Origin: Trueperaceae bacterium
GTDB taxonomy: Bacteria > Deinococcota > Deinococci > Deinococcales > Trueperaceae
Assembly (NCBI GenBank): GCA_020354625.1
Contig: CP070651.1
Span: forward strand, 3,107,676-3,171,675
DNA length: 64,000 bases
Reading direction: 5' to 3'
Shown here: piece after piece, positions 7,910-16,502 of the stretch
Position numbering within the stretch: position 1 is the first letter of the stretch
How the letters are laid out: every line of letters begins with the position of its first letter
Translations under genes and position numbers: made by a program
The notes under the pieces: model-generated
What the model was told of the DNA's origin: nothing
What the model saw: only the letters and a program-made list of their open reading frames with translations
Databases searched by the model: none

Positions 7910-8557
7910 TCAGGGGAGATAGCCCCGCAAACGCTCCATAAGCTCGCCAGATACCTCGCTCGCTGCATCGTAGACAAGATCGCCTTCGATATCACGGGCG
8001 ATGAGCTCGAGCAGGGCACCCTCCTCTGAAGAGGCGAGGGTAAAGAGCGGTTCCTCGTATCGATAAGGGCCGACCAAGAGTACATTCCCCGTCAAAAGAT
8101 CGAGCAGTACGGCCTGCGCCTCAAAGGTCGGCGTGGTCCCGGTAACCTCGCCGAGGAAACGTACGATCGCTGGTTCTGCAAGGTATTCTACTCGGGACGA
8201 CACAACGTTCAACTCCTCTCGCACGAGGAGGAGTTCTTGTTTGGCGAGAAACGTACCGCGTACGATATCGATCTCCATCGAACCGGCCCGTAAGTACCCG
8301 AATTCCCCGCTGGCCTCGATGTCGGTGCCTTCGATCAGAACACCCTCTTCGATCCGGAGAAAGGCCGCTGAAACGGTCACACCGGTGTTCGCATCGATCA
8401 CCTCTCCACCACCAGGGAGTGTCGTTACGCCGGTTGCGATATCGAAGACCTGCTCGCCGTAAGCCGTAACGGAAAGCGCAGCGAAAGGGCTTGCGGCCGA
8501 GGCGGTTGCCACGATGGCGTTGAGGGCCAGAAGTAGGATGAAGAACGGCATCAGCAA
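7910..8557 (-). CDS. Secreted LptA/OstA-like periplasmic protein
   Basis: 215 residues with a clear signal peptide (ILLLALNAIVATASA then ASPF). The mature part is rich in short beta strands with repeats of the type 'GxxxxDANTGVTVSAAFLRIEEG', as in LptA/OstA-like beta-jellyroll proteins that form the periplasmic bridge for glycolipids. Sequence similarity to named LptA is weak by eye, so the call rests on strand pattern, export signal and position directly before the LptD-like gene. Start is TTG at 8557 or ATG at 8551; no strong ribosome site is seen. Confidence 0.6.
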   Translation of the reverse strand: MLMPFFILLLALNAIVATASAASPFAALSVTAYGEQVFDIATGVTTLPGGGEVIDANTGVTVSAAFLRIEEGVLIEGTDIEASGEFGYLRAGSMEIDIVRGTFLAKQELLLVREELNVVSSRVEYLAEPAIVRFLGEVTGTTPTFEAQAVLLDLLTGNVLLVGPYRYEEPLFTLASSEEGALLELIARDIEGDLVYDAASEVSGELMERLRGYLP

Positions 8558-8585
8558 TAAGATACGATGCTACAGCATGAGGAAC

Positions 8586-9857
8586 TCACGACTTACGTGA
8601 AGGGTCGGGCCCTAAAGATAGGGTAAAAAGGGCATCGAAGGGGCGCGCTTGCAAAAGATCCATACCGTCTTCAAGGCGCGCTGCCAAGATCTTTTGCAAG
8701 GCATCCTCAAGGCGGTAATACGTCCATGTGTAGAGGTAGCTCGACCCGAGAGACATGAGGCGCCCGAACGGGGTCTCCCCCCCTAGCGTGAGCACGGTCG
8801 CAAGCTTTCGCTGAGCCCGCTGCCACTCTTCGACGGTAGGACCTTCAGCCTGAAATCGTAGTAGGTCCTCTCTCAGGCGTTCACGCACCTCTTCGAGCAA
8901 TGCCGGGGTCGTCGAAAGATAGCCCATGAAGGTTCCCACTCCGTCTGCGCTGTCGTGAGATAGGGTGGCCGTATCGACGAGACCCTGGTCCACCAGGGAC
9001 CAATACAAGCGGCTTCCACTGACATCACCCATACAAGCTGCAAGCACGGCCGCACAGTAGCGCCGTTCGTCCTGAGCACTAACCCCCGGCGCATAGACGG
9101 CGAGGTGGGCCCTGGAGAGGTGATCCTCAAAAAGGGTGACATCGCCCTCGTCTGGCTGAAGGTCAGGATAGGATCGAGTCACATGGGAAGGCACCCAACC
9201 CACCGTCAACCGCTCGAGGGCTTCGACGATGACACCCCAATCATATGCTCCTGCGACGGCGACGATCATGTTGTTGGGCGCATATCGAGAACCGTGATAG
9301 CGCTGCATCTGCCGGATCGAGAGTCCTTCGATTGAATCCCGTGTCCCGAGGATGGAGTTGCCCACGGGGTGATTCCTGAAATAGACCTTGTTCCCCTCAT
9401 CGAACACACGGAAGTTGGGACGATCTTCGTACATCGCGATCTCTTCCAAGATCACCTGCTTTTCAAGCTCGAAATCGACGGAGCGCAGGCTGGGTCGCAT
9501 CATATCGGTCAACAGGTCCAACAGTTCGCCAGCCCGCTCAGGTAATACCGAACCGTAGTAAACGGTGCGATCCTCGCTCGTATAGGCATTGTGACGCGCA
9601 CCAAGCTCGTCGAACTCACGGTTGATATCCTCGGCCGTGCGCCGAGATGTCCCTTTGAACATCATGTGCTCGAGAAAGTGGGAGACACCGGCGTTGCCCG
9701 AGGTCTCATCACGGGCACCCGTATTGACAAAGTAGCCCGCTGCAAAGCTCTGTGCCTGGTCGTTATGTTCTCCTACCACGGTCAGACCGTTGGCCAAAAC
9801 CGTCTCCTGGTGCGTGATGTCAGGCAACAGCCTCACCCACCAGGCAGCACATAGCAA
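8586..9857 (-). CDS. M16 family zinc metallopeptidase, catalytic subunit
   Basis: About 420 residues. The inverted zinc motif HFLEH (His60, Glu63, His64) is followed about 75 residues later by EE in QVILEEIAMYED, completing the HxxEH-E signature. The N-terminal NGLTVVGEHN and a second half with RYAPNNMIVAVAG are typical of pitrilysin/processing-peptidase relatives of this length. The adjacent upstream gene encodes a second M16 protein without the motif, so the two probably form a heterodimeric clamshell peptidase. No export signal is obvious. Start is uncertain: TTG at 9857 or TTG near 9827, the latter preceded by GGTGAGG. Confidence 0.9.
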   Translation of the reverse strand: MLCAAWWVRLLPDITHQETVLANGLTVVGEHNDQAQSFAAGYFVNTGARDETSGNAGVSHFLEHMMFKGTSRRTAEDINREFDELGARHNAYTSEDRTVYYGSVLPERAGELLDLLTDMMRPSLRSVDFELEKQVILEEIAMYEDRPNFRVFDEGNKVYFRNHPVGNSILGTRDSIEGLSIRQMQRYHGSRYAPNNMIVAVAGAYDWGVIVEALERLTVGWVPSHVTRSYPDLQPDEGDVTLFEDHLSRAHLAVYAPGVSAQDERRYCAAVLAACMGDVSGSRLYWSLVDQGLVDTATLSHDSADGVGTFMGYLSTTPALLEEVRERLREDLLRFQAEGPTVEEWQRAQRKLATVLTLGGETPFGRLMSLGSSYLYTWTYYRLEDALQKILAARLEDGMDLLQARPFDALFTLSLGPDPSRKS

Positions 9858-9882
9858 ATCTCACAAACTTTGTCATGAGACA

Positions 9883-11127
9883 TCACACCCCTCCACCTGC
9901 AAGTGGCCTCCGTCCCAAGGTGAGCACGGTCGGACGCACCTGCTGTCTCGCCTCGAGAAATTGATTGATGTCGGACAAAGAGACGTCCGAAATCGCGCGT
10001 TTGATTTCACCGAGTGAGCGTGGACGCCCCATCTGAAAGGTATCTTGGGCCAGGGCAGCGGCACGTGCGCCACTGGATTCACCCTGCATCACGAGCTGGG
10101 ACAGAAGGCCGGTGCGCGCGCGGCGCAGTTCCCCCTCGGTCAGGCCACTTTTCAACCGGTATATCTCCTCAAGCACGACCGATAAAGTCTCCTCAGCGCG
10201 CTCCTCGGTCGTAGCAGCATAGCCCAACGTGTAACCGAAACCCCGCAGGGTTCTGACCACAGCCATGACGCTATAGACCAGACCCCGTCTCTCACGCACC
10301 TCGTTCCACAACCTCGAACCTGCTCCACCACTCAATACCTGAATCGCTAAATAATAAGCGTACCAATCAGAATCCAGAGCACTCGGGCTCGGGTACGCCA
10401 ATCCGATCTGGGTCTGTGCGGCATCGGTGTCGATATGTTTCTGATGAGGGGCATTCAACTCGACCTCGTGCCGAGCAGGTATACCCCCTCTCCAGTCCGA
10501 AAAGAGCTCGGTCACCCACTCCAAAAGCGCTCCCCAACCAACCGCTCCGGCGACGCCGAGAATCGCACCTCCTGGTCCGAACCTTCTGCTGTAGTCCTCG
10601 CGGACGCTCTCCGGTGTCAGAGCCGAGAGCCCCTGGTCGGTACCGTAGGCGCTCCGCTTGTGACGCGAACGAAAAAACCGCTGCGAAAGCGCCTCGAACA
10701 GCTGTTGAGACGGCTGGTCAGTCAAAGAGGCTCGCTCCTGCTGCGCAAGCGCCCGAGCGCTTTCAAACTCATCAGAACTCAGCTCCGGAACCCGAAGCAT
10801 GTCGGCAAAGAGGCGCAACGCTTCAGGGAGCATCTCGGTAAGAAGCGAGGCGGAAAAGGTACTGTACTCTCGACCAGCGCCCCCGCTATAACGTACCCCC
10901 AGGTGATCGAGGGCCTGGCTGAACGCCCGTGAATCCCTCCCTCCTGCACCACGATGCATCCAATCGACCAGCACGGTGGCACTCCCCTCTTGTCCCTCTG
11001 GATCGGTCATCGCCCCCAGAGGAACCACAAACGTCAAACTCACCGTCGACAACCATGGCATCGGCTCAAAAACCAGGTTCAACCCGTTAGAAAAGGTATG
11101 ACGCAGAGTAGACATGTCGTTGGGCAT
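9883..11127 (-). CDS. M16 family peptidase-like protein, non-catalytic partner
   Basis: 414 residues with the M16 fold hallmarks: SNGLNLVFEPM near the start, EGSATVLVDWMHRGA where the zinc motif should be, and FGPGGAILGVAGAV in the middle. The HxxEH motif is absent (the aligned stretch reads LVDWM), so it should not bind zinc. A C-terminal R/Y-type region (RLWNEVRERRGLVYSVMAVV) is present, as in subunits that complete substrate binding. With the catalytic partner 25 bp downstream it fits the two-gene M16B arrangement known in other bacteria. ATG at 11127 or 11115; no clear ribosome site. Confidence 0.87.
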   Translation of the reverse strand: MPNDMSTLRHTFSNGLNLVFEPMPWLSTVSLTFVVPLGAMTDPEGQEGSATVLVDWMHRGAGGRDSRAFSQALDHLGVRYSGGAGREYSTFSASLLTEMLPEALRLFADMLRVPELSSDEFESARALAQQERASLTDQPSQQLFEALSQRFFRSRHKRSAYGTDQGLSALTPESVREDYSRRFGPGGAILGVAGAVGWGALLEWVTELFSDWRGGIPARHEVELNAPHQKHIDTDAAQTQIGLAYPSPSALDSDWYAYYLAIQVLSGGAGSRLWNEVRERRGLVYSVMAVVRTLRGFGYTLGYAATTEERAEETLSVVLEEIYRLKSGLTEGELRRARTGLLSQLVMQGESSGARAAALAQDTFQMGRPRSLGEIKRAISDVSLSDINQFLEARQQVRPTVLTLGRRPLAGGGV

Positions 11128-11172
11128 AACAATGAATATAGCGTATCAGCTGACCGATCCGATCAGGGTTCT

Positions 11173-11994
11173 TCAATCGGTCGTCAATTTACGAAGAGAC
11201 GCTTCGAGATCTTCGCTCCCAGCGAGACTGGTCCCCACCAACACGGCATCGGCCAGGCCACGAAGTTCTTTCAACTCGTGGGACGCACGATACCCTGATT
11301 CCGCCACCAAAACCCCATCGTAACCACGTCCTCGCGCCTCAGCGATCAGTCGCGGGGCCGTTTTCAGATCGATCTCGAGCGTACGCAGGTCGCGGTTGTT
11401 CACCCCGATAATGCGAGCACCGACCTCGATGGCAAACGAGAGCTCTCGTTCATCGTGAACCTCGACCAGAGCGTCGAGATGGAGTGAGGAAGCGAAGTCG
11501 ACATACGCGCCCAGCCTTTGCCCGAGCAACGCCACGATGAGCAACACTGCGCTGGCACCCGCCCGCTTGGCCTCAGGGAGTTGGGCCGGGTGAACCGTAA
11601 AGTCCTTGCATAATAGGGGGAGATCGATCTCGGAGGCCACCCGCTCGAGATGTTCGATCGATCCGCTGAAGTGTCTGGGCTCGGTCAACACGCTGATCGC
11701 AGCCGCACCACCGGCAGCGTAAGCCTCTGCTGCCCGGAGGGGATCGAGCGGGGCGATGACCCCTTGCGAGGGGCTCGCCCGCTTGACTTCGGCAATCACA
11801 CTCAAACCCGGACGCCTCAGGGCATCGGCAAAGCTCGGTCGGTCTGAGGGCCTCACAGTATCTATCGGAGCTTGGGAACCTCCATAATCGGCGAGTCGAC
11901 CAAGAGCGATACGTGAGAGCACACCCGATACCTTCTCGATCTCCTCCGGATCGAGCGGTTCAGGCCAGGAAGACGCCTCCGACTCAGTAGACAT
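11173..11994 (-). CDS. trpC: Indole-3-glycerol phosphate synthase
   Basis: 273 residues from ATG at 11994, chosen because AAGGG lies 5 bp upstream. A single TIM-barrel domain shows SVIAEVKRASPSQG (substrate phosphate and catalytic Lys), SVLTEPRHFSGS, LCKDFTV (catalytic Lys), ALVEVHDERE, IGVNNRDLRT and VAESGY. It closes the indole ring in tryptophan synthesis. No other trp gene is nearby, so it is separated from the rest of the pathway. Its start lies inside the last 11 bases of the acylphosphatase gene, so the two are translationally coupled. Confidence 0.96.
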   Translation of the reverse strand: MSTESEASSWPEPLDPEEIEKVSGVLSRIALGRLADYGGSQAPIDTVRPSDRPSFADALRRPGLSVIAEVKRASPSQGVIAPLDPLRAAEAYAAGGAAAISVLTEPRHFSGSIEHLERVASEIDLPLLCKDFTVHPAQLPEAKRAGASAVLLIVALLGQRLGAYVDFASSLHLDALVEVHDERELSFAIEVGARIIGVNNRDLRTLEIDLKTAPRLIAEARGRGYDGVLVAESGYRASHELKELRGLADAVLVGTSLAGSEDLEASLRKLTTD

Positions 11995-12271
11995 AGAACC
12001 CTTGGAGGTCACTTCTCTCACCCCAACTGACGTCGATATGGGTCACGATTGCATGGGCTGGTCCCATTCTCAACTTCACCAGGAAGTGCTCGAGATCGCT
12101 CCGATCCCCTTCGGCTACAACTTCAACGCGTCCATCACTCAAGTTCTCAGCATATCCCGCCAGATCGAGGTCCAGCGCATGACGCCTGGCGTACGCTCGG
12201 TAGCCGACACCCTGAACCTCACCGGCGATGATAGCAGTCAACCGTTCTAGCTGGAAGTCGACCATGAACAC
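11984..12271 (-). CDS. acyP: Acylphosphatase
   Basis: 95 residues. The signature GEVQGVGYRAYARR gives catalytic Arg25, and YAENLSDGRVEVVAEG gives catalytic Asn43 together with the second family pattern. The enzyme hydrolyses carboxyl-phosphate bonds of small acyl phosphates. It is the first gene of the minus-strand run that continues with trpC, the M16 pair and the Lpt-like genes. ATG at 12271 or 12265 are both possible. The 159 bp between it and the ABC-permease gene upstream contain no gene I can see. Confidence 0.92.
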   Translation of the reverse strand: MFMVDFQLERLTAIIAGEVQGVGYRAYARRHALDLDLAGYAENLSDGRVEVVAEGDRSDLEHFLVKLRMGPAHAIVTHIDVSWGERSDLQGFYVY

Positions 12272-12430
12272 GCCATGTTACCCCAGCGACCCGGCAAGAA
12301 CCAGCATCCAGACTGATTCACGGTTTGCTTGAGGCAATCCTATGAAGCGCGGGCCAAGTACACCTGTGACTCAACCCCACCTCTCTCATCTCGAAATCTA
12401 GGCAACAGCTCAAACGCAAGCCAGCTGTTA

Positions 12431-14080
12431 TCAACTCGCTCCCGGCTCGTACCTCGCCAGCCTATAGCTACCAAAAAAGAGCGGTAGTGCTGTAGCCAAT
12501 ACGGTTACGACCACCAGAAGCAGCAATAGCAACATCCCCTCCCTATGCATCCAGAAGAGGTAATCAGGTCGCTCGATCGCCTGCCAGGCGGGATAAGCGA
12601 GCATGATCGTCATGAGTGCCGCATAAACCAGTGACAAAGTCATGTAGAGCAGGCCCCCCGGCGATAGCGGTATCTCAGCCGGGTTGGTCGCATCGAAACG
12701 TGGGTAGGCGGCACCCAACCCCACCCCGATCGCAGTGATGACGGTAGCCGCGCTGAAACCGGCGATGGGGGATGCCAAGGCCAATGTCGGGGATAAGTCG
12801 AGGAGTTCAGCCGCAGCCAGTCCGAGCCCTCCCCCGAGCAATAACATGACAGGCAGTGCGTTGAGGAATTTAGCTGCCACGATCTGAGACGATGCGATCG
12901 GTCCGGTCCGGAGCATCCAAAACCCTTCTCCTTCGAGAGAGACGATCGGGTAAGCGGTACGTACCCCGACACCTGCCAACAAGAAGCCCAAAAACATGAG
13001 GTTCATGGTACCTACCGCGTCTTTGAACCTCTGGATATCGACCTCGAAACTCGAAGTGCTCACCAGATAGACACCCGCCAACGCCACGAGGACCAAGAGC
13101 TGCGACCATTGGGTCGGATCTCGAAAGAGCAACCTGTTATCTTTGACCATGATACTGCCACTACGCCCAAAGGCATAAAACGGGGTCTCCCAAAAGGCGG
13201 GGCGGCGTACCGCGCTGTCGAACCGAAACGGCCTCGAATCGAGCGATCTTATCCAGCCCTCACGATACGCGAGCGCGGCGAGACGGGCCACCAAGAGGAG
13301 CAAGATAAGCGATACGCCTGCCAGTACAACGGCCGCGTTCGGAACACGTCCCGCAAGGGCACTCCACACGACCTCGGACGCCCAAGATGGTGGCGACCAG
13401 CCGATCTCGAAGCGAGCGAAGCGCTGCAAGAGTAGCTCGAACTCACCCGGACTCAACGCGCTGAGCCGCTCAGGACGGAGAACCCGCAGGCCGAAAATGA
13501 GCGCCGCGGCAAACAGTACGCTCACGGCGGTGGCGATCTCTTTGACTCGACCAGCCGGCGAGATCCTGATCAGAATCAGAGCGAGCAAGCTACCGATCGC
13601 CACCGGTATCGCATAGAGCGCCAAGACGGCAGCGATACCGATGGGATAGTAGATGAGTGGGGCTCCCTTCTCCAAGCCGAGACCGATCAGCACCGGCAGG
13701 GTAAAGAGAGCGGGCAAAAACGCTGCACTGAGATAGGTCTCCACCACTTTCAAGCTAAAGACCTCCAAGCCAGAGGCCGGGAGACTGAGTAGAAAGCTGA
13801 GATCTTCAGAACTGTAGAGCGTGGTGATCGCCGTGGTCAGCACACTGAAGGCGACGCCGAGCATCAAAAGCAAGAAGAGCGCCTCCAAGCTCCGTTGGGC
13901 CACGGCATCGGCGATCGTACCGATGGCAGGGAACTGATCGAGAAAGCGAACGCCGCGACGCGTAAGAAAGAGAATCCCCCAGTAGACGAGCGCCAAAAAG
14001 ACGAGCCCGACCGAGTAGAGTATCGGTGCACGGATGACACTGTTTTTAAAGGCCGTGAGCCGGAACAGGAAAACCGTCAC
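12431..14080 (-). CDS. ABC-2 type exporter permease, large
   Basis: 549 residues with about twelve predicted membrane helices grouped in two sets of six, separated by a loop near residues 280-310. The TAITTLYSSEDLSFLLSLPA stretch near residue 80 resembles the 'putative ABC exporter' family, whose members pair with an ATPase of the type encoded immediately upstream. Its ATG overlaps the ATPase stop by 4 bp (14077-14080), so the two subunits are made together. The substrate cannot be inferred. Confidence 0.85.
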   Translation of the reverse strand: MTVFLFRLTAFKNSVIRAPILYSVGLVFLALVYWGILFLTRRGVRFLDQFPAIGTIADAVAQRSLEALFLLLMLGVAFSVLTTAITTLYSSEDLSFLLSLPASGLEVFSLKVVETYLSAAFLPALFTLPVLIGLGLEKGAPLIYYPIGIAAVLALYAIPVAIGSLLALILIRISPAGRVKEIATAVSVLFAAALIFGLRVLRPERLSALSPGEFELLLQRFARFEIGWSPPSWASEVVWSALAGRVPNAAVVLAGVSLILLLLVARLAALAYREGWIRSLDSRPFRFDSAVRRPAFWETPFYAFGRSGSIMVKDNRLLFRDPTQWSQLLVLVALAGVYLVSTSSFEVDIQRFKDAVGTMNLMFLGFLLAGVGVRTAYPIVSLEGEGFWMLRTGPIASSQIVAAKFLNALPVMLLLGGGLGLAAAELLDLSPTLALASPIAGFSAATVITAIGVGLGAAYPRFDATNPAEIPLSPGGLLYMTLSLVYAALMTIMLAYPAWQAIERPDYLFWMHREGMLLLLLLVVVTVLATALPLFFGSYRLARYEPGAS

Positions 14081-14811
14081 GAAGCAGCCGGCAACTGTTC
14101 GGCAGTCATCTGCAAAAAGATCGACTCCAGATCTGCTTGGGAATGACCGATCTGCAAACGCAGCTCCTCCATGGTCCCTTCCGCAGCGATCTGGCCCCGG
14201 TTCAACAAGATCACGCGATCGGCGACCGTCTCGGCCACATCCATGGAGTGCGTCGTCAACAATACCGTCCGACCCTTACGCGCATACCCCGCCATGAGAT
14301 CCTTGACCTGCCTGGCCGCTCTCGGATCGAGGCCCACCATCGGCTCGTCGATCACCAATACCTCAGGGTCGTGAAGCAGGGCGGCGATGAAGGTGAGCTT
14401 CTGCCGCATACCGTGCGAGTAGCCCTCTATCAGCTCATTGGCAAAACCGTCGAGGCCGAAAAAGACAAACCACTCCTGGGCCAACGACTCACCGTCTTCC
14501 ACACCCCGGAGACGGGCGAGGAACCTCAGTAGCTCGCGCCCCGTCAATTTGGGATAGAGATAGGGGCGATCAGGAACGTAACCGAGCTTCGCCTTGGCAG
14601 CCACTGCATCGGAGACCACATCCGATCCAGCGAGACGGATGTTTCCCGAAGATGGACGAATAAGCCCTGTCAGGCACTTGATCGTTGTCGATTTGCCGGC
14701 CCCGTTCGGACCCAAGAGGGCGAGTACTTCACCAGCACGTGCCTCAAACGAAATCTCATTTACAGCCAGTAGCTTCCCATAACGCTTCACCAAGCGATGG
14801 ACCTCGATCAT
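14077..14811 (-). CDS. ABC exporter ATP-binding subunit
   Basis: 244 residues. Walker A GPNGAGKST at 34-42, the Q-loop region LGYVPDRPYLYP, signature YSHGMRQKL near 135, Walker B VLVIDEP near 155 with D-loop MVGLDPRA, and the switch His in LLTTHSMD. It is a CcmA/NatA-type ATPase that powers the large permease encoded by the overlapping next gene. It is first in a two-gene unit whose promoter should lie in the 141-bp gap to the S41 peptidase gene. Confidence 0.94.
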   Translation of the reverse strand: MIEVHRLVKRYGKLLAVNEISFEARAGEVLALLGPNGAGKSTTIKCLTGLIRPSSGNIRLAGSDVVSDAVAAKAKLGYVPDRPYLYPKLTGRELLRFLARLRGVEDGESLAQEWFVFFGLDGFANELIEGYSHGMRQKLTFIAALLHDPEVLVIDEPMVGLDPRAARQVKDLMAGYARKGRTVLLTTHSMDVAETVADRVILLNRGQIAAEGTMEELRLQIGHSQADLESIFLQMTAEQLPAAS

Positions 14812-14952
14812 CCATCACCTCAAACCCAACATACGAACCCGTTCTACAGACCGCTCTTTATCGATCATCGCTATTCCACTCGTCAAGACCTGCCGGGCCA
14901 ACGCCCAGAAAGCTCGTGTTCTGCCTCGGTAACACGGATGAAGGCTCAAAAA

Positions 14953-16296
14953 TCAGTTCGCCGATGCAGCTACCTGCTCGAGGAGTTGCTGATGGGCGAT
15001 CTGAAGCAGGCTATCGTTCTCGAAATCGACGAGCGCCTCCCCTTGAACCTCACTGTATTCCCGCGGAGCGATCGAAGAGATGAAGCGGAACTCCCCCTCT
15101 TCATCGACCGTCGACGTACCCACCAACTCTCCATCGATGAATATCTCGACCTGTTGGCCTTCGGCAGCACCCTGGCCTTCGACACCGATGATTCGTGGGA
15201 AGCGGGTATCTTCAGCCGAAATATCTGGTTCGATACCCTGCTGATTGATGCTCCGCCTATTCGGTGTGAGCCATTCGAATGCCAAGTAGACGAGCTGTCC
15301 CCCGTCAGAGAGCGAAATGACGTTTTGCGCCACCCCTTTGCCAAACGTCTCTTCTCCGATCACGATGGCCCGACCGTTTTCCTGCAAGGCGCCGGCGACG
15401 ATTTCAGAAGCAGAGGCCGAATTTTCGTTGACGAGGACGACCATCGGGAGGTCGAAAGCGGGGGGTTGTGCTGACGCCAGCCGCTGTGTCACCCCACGCG
15501 CCCGCTGAAAGACGATATCGCCCGAGCTGAGAAACTCGTCGGCTACCAAGATACCCTGGTTGAGAAACCCTCCACCGTTATCACGCAGGTCGAGGACCAG
15601 AGAGTTGATCCCGTCACGTTCAAGGCTCTCGAGTTGGTCGACGAGCTGGTCGTGCAGGCGCTGGTTGGCAAACGTCGAAAGGCTAATATACCCGACGTTA
15701 TTCGGCAAGATCGTCGACTCGACCGCGAAAATTTCGATCGTGCCCCGCTTGATATCAAAGGAGACGAAGTCTACAACACCTGGGCGTTGCATGAGGAGAC
15801 TCACCTCTGTACCCTTAGGCCCCCGAACAAGTTCTGCCACCTCACTCGGAGTCGACTCCGCAACATTCACCCCATCGACTTCCAGGAAGATATCACCACG
15901 TTTCAGTCCCGCATTCCAGGCCGGACCGTCTCGGTACACGGTGAGAATCTCAACGCCGGCACCGGTCTCCCTATCACGAGGAGTAAGCACGGCACCGATA
16001 CCCTCGAAACTCCCTGCTTGGTCACGTAAATCGTCGGCCGCAAGTGTCGGCGTCTTGTAATACGAATACGGGTCCTCGAGCGCCTCGATCATGCCGTCGA
16101 TCGCACCTTGGATGATCTGCTGCTCGTCGACGTCGTCGAGGTAACTGGTCATCAGGGCGCCATAGGTCTGCATAAAAGCCCGACCCGTGGGGTTTCTCAA
16201 GAACTCGTCTGTGAAATCACGACTGAATTGAGCGTGGACGACCACGACAAAGAGCCCAAGCCCCACCGCGGCCAACAGGAGCCACCTACGTCTCAT
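14953..16296 (-). CDS. C-terminal processing peptidase (S41 family, PDZ domain)
   Basis: 447 residues with an N-terminal signal/anchor (LLLAAVGLGLFVVVVHA), a Tsp-type helical region, a PDZ domain at about 95-180 (SFEGIGAVLTP, PAWNAGLKRGDIFLEVDG), and the S41 catalytic domain. ENSASASE places the nucleophile at Ser295, and GEETFGKG places the catalytic Lys at 320, exactly 25 residues on as in E. coli Tsp. An extra C-terminal region of about 100 residues follows. It should act outside the cytoplasmic membrane on protein C-termini or envelope factors. It is transcribed divergently from glgA. Confidence 0.93.
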   Translation of the reverse strand: MRRRWLLLAAVGLGLFVVVVHAQFSRDFTDEFLRNPTGRAFMQTYGALMTSYLDDVDEQQIIQGAIDGMIEALEDPYSYYKTPTLAADDLRDQAGSFEGIGAVLTPRDRETGAGVEILTVYRDGPAWNAGLKRGDIFLEVDGVNVAESTPSEVAELVRGPKGTEVSLLMQRPGVVDFVSFDIKRGTIEIFAVESTILPNNVGYISLSTFANQRLHDQLVDQLESLERDGINSLVLDLRDNGGGFLNQGILVADEFLSSGDIVFQRARGVTQRLASAQPPAFDLPMVVLVNENSASASEIVAGALQENGRAIVIGEETFGKGVAQNVISLSDGGQLVYLAFEWLTPNRRSINQQGIEPDISAEDTRFPRIIGVEGQGAAEGQQVEIFIDGELVGTSTVDEEGEFRFISSIAPREYSEVQGEALVDFENDSLLQIAHQQLLEQVAASAN

Positions 16297-16502
16297 CTTT
16301 CCTCCATACGCCTAGCAATAGCCTCGGCAATCATAGCTTAGTATAAGGAGGAACATTTATTAGAAGGGTAAGGTCATTAACTCATGCCTCGAAAAGAGTG
16401 CATCGGGTCCCTGGTTGCGAGATCGAGACCGCGGCTGGCCGCGCCACCGAACACGCTGTAGTAACGCTTGGGCCATCTGTGAGACAGGTATACTTGAGGG
16501 CG

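Noticed and set aside
14797..15474. 225-codon plus-strand frame opposite the S41 peptidase gene
   Set aside because: The minus-strand gene has an intact signal peptide, PDZ domain and catalytic Ser/Lys; the plus-strand frame is its shadow.
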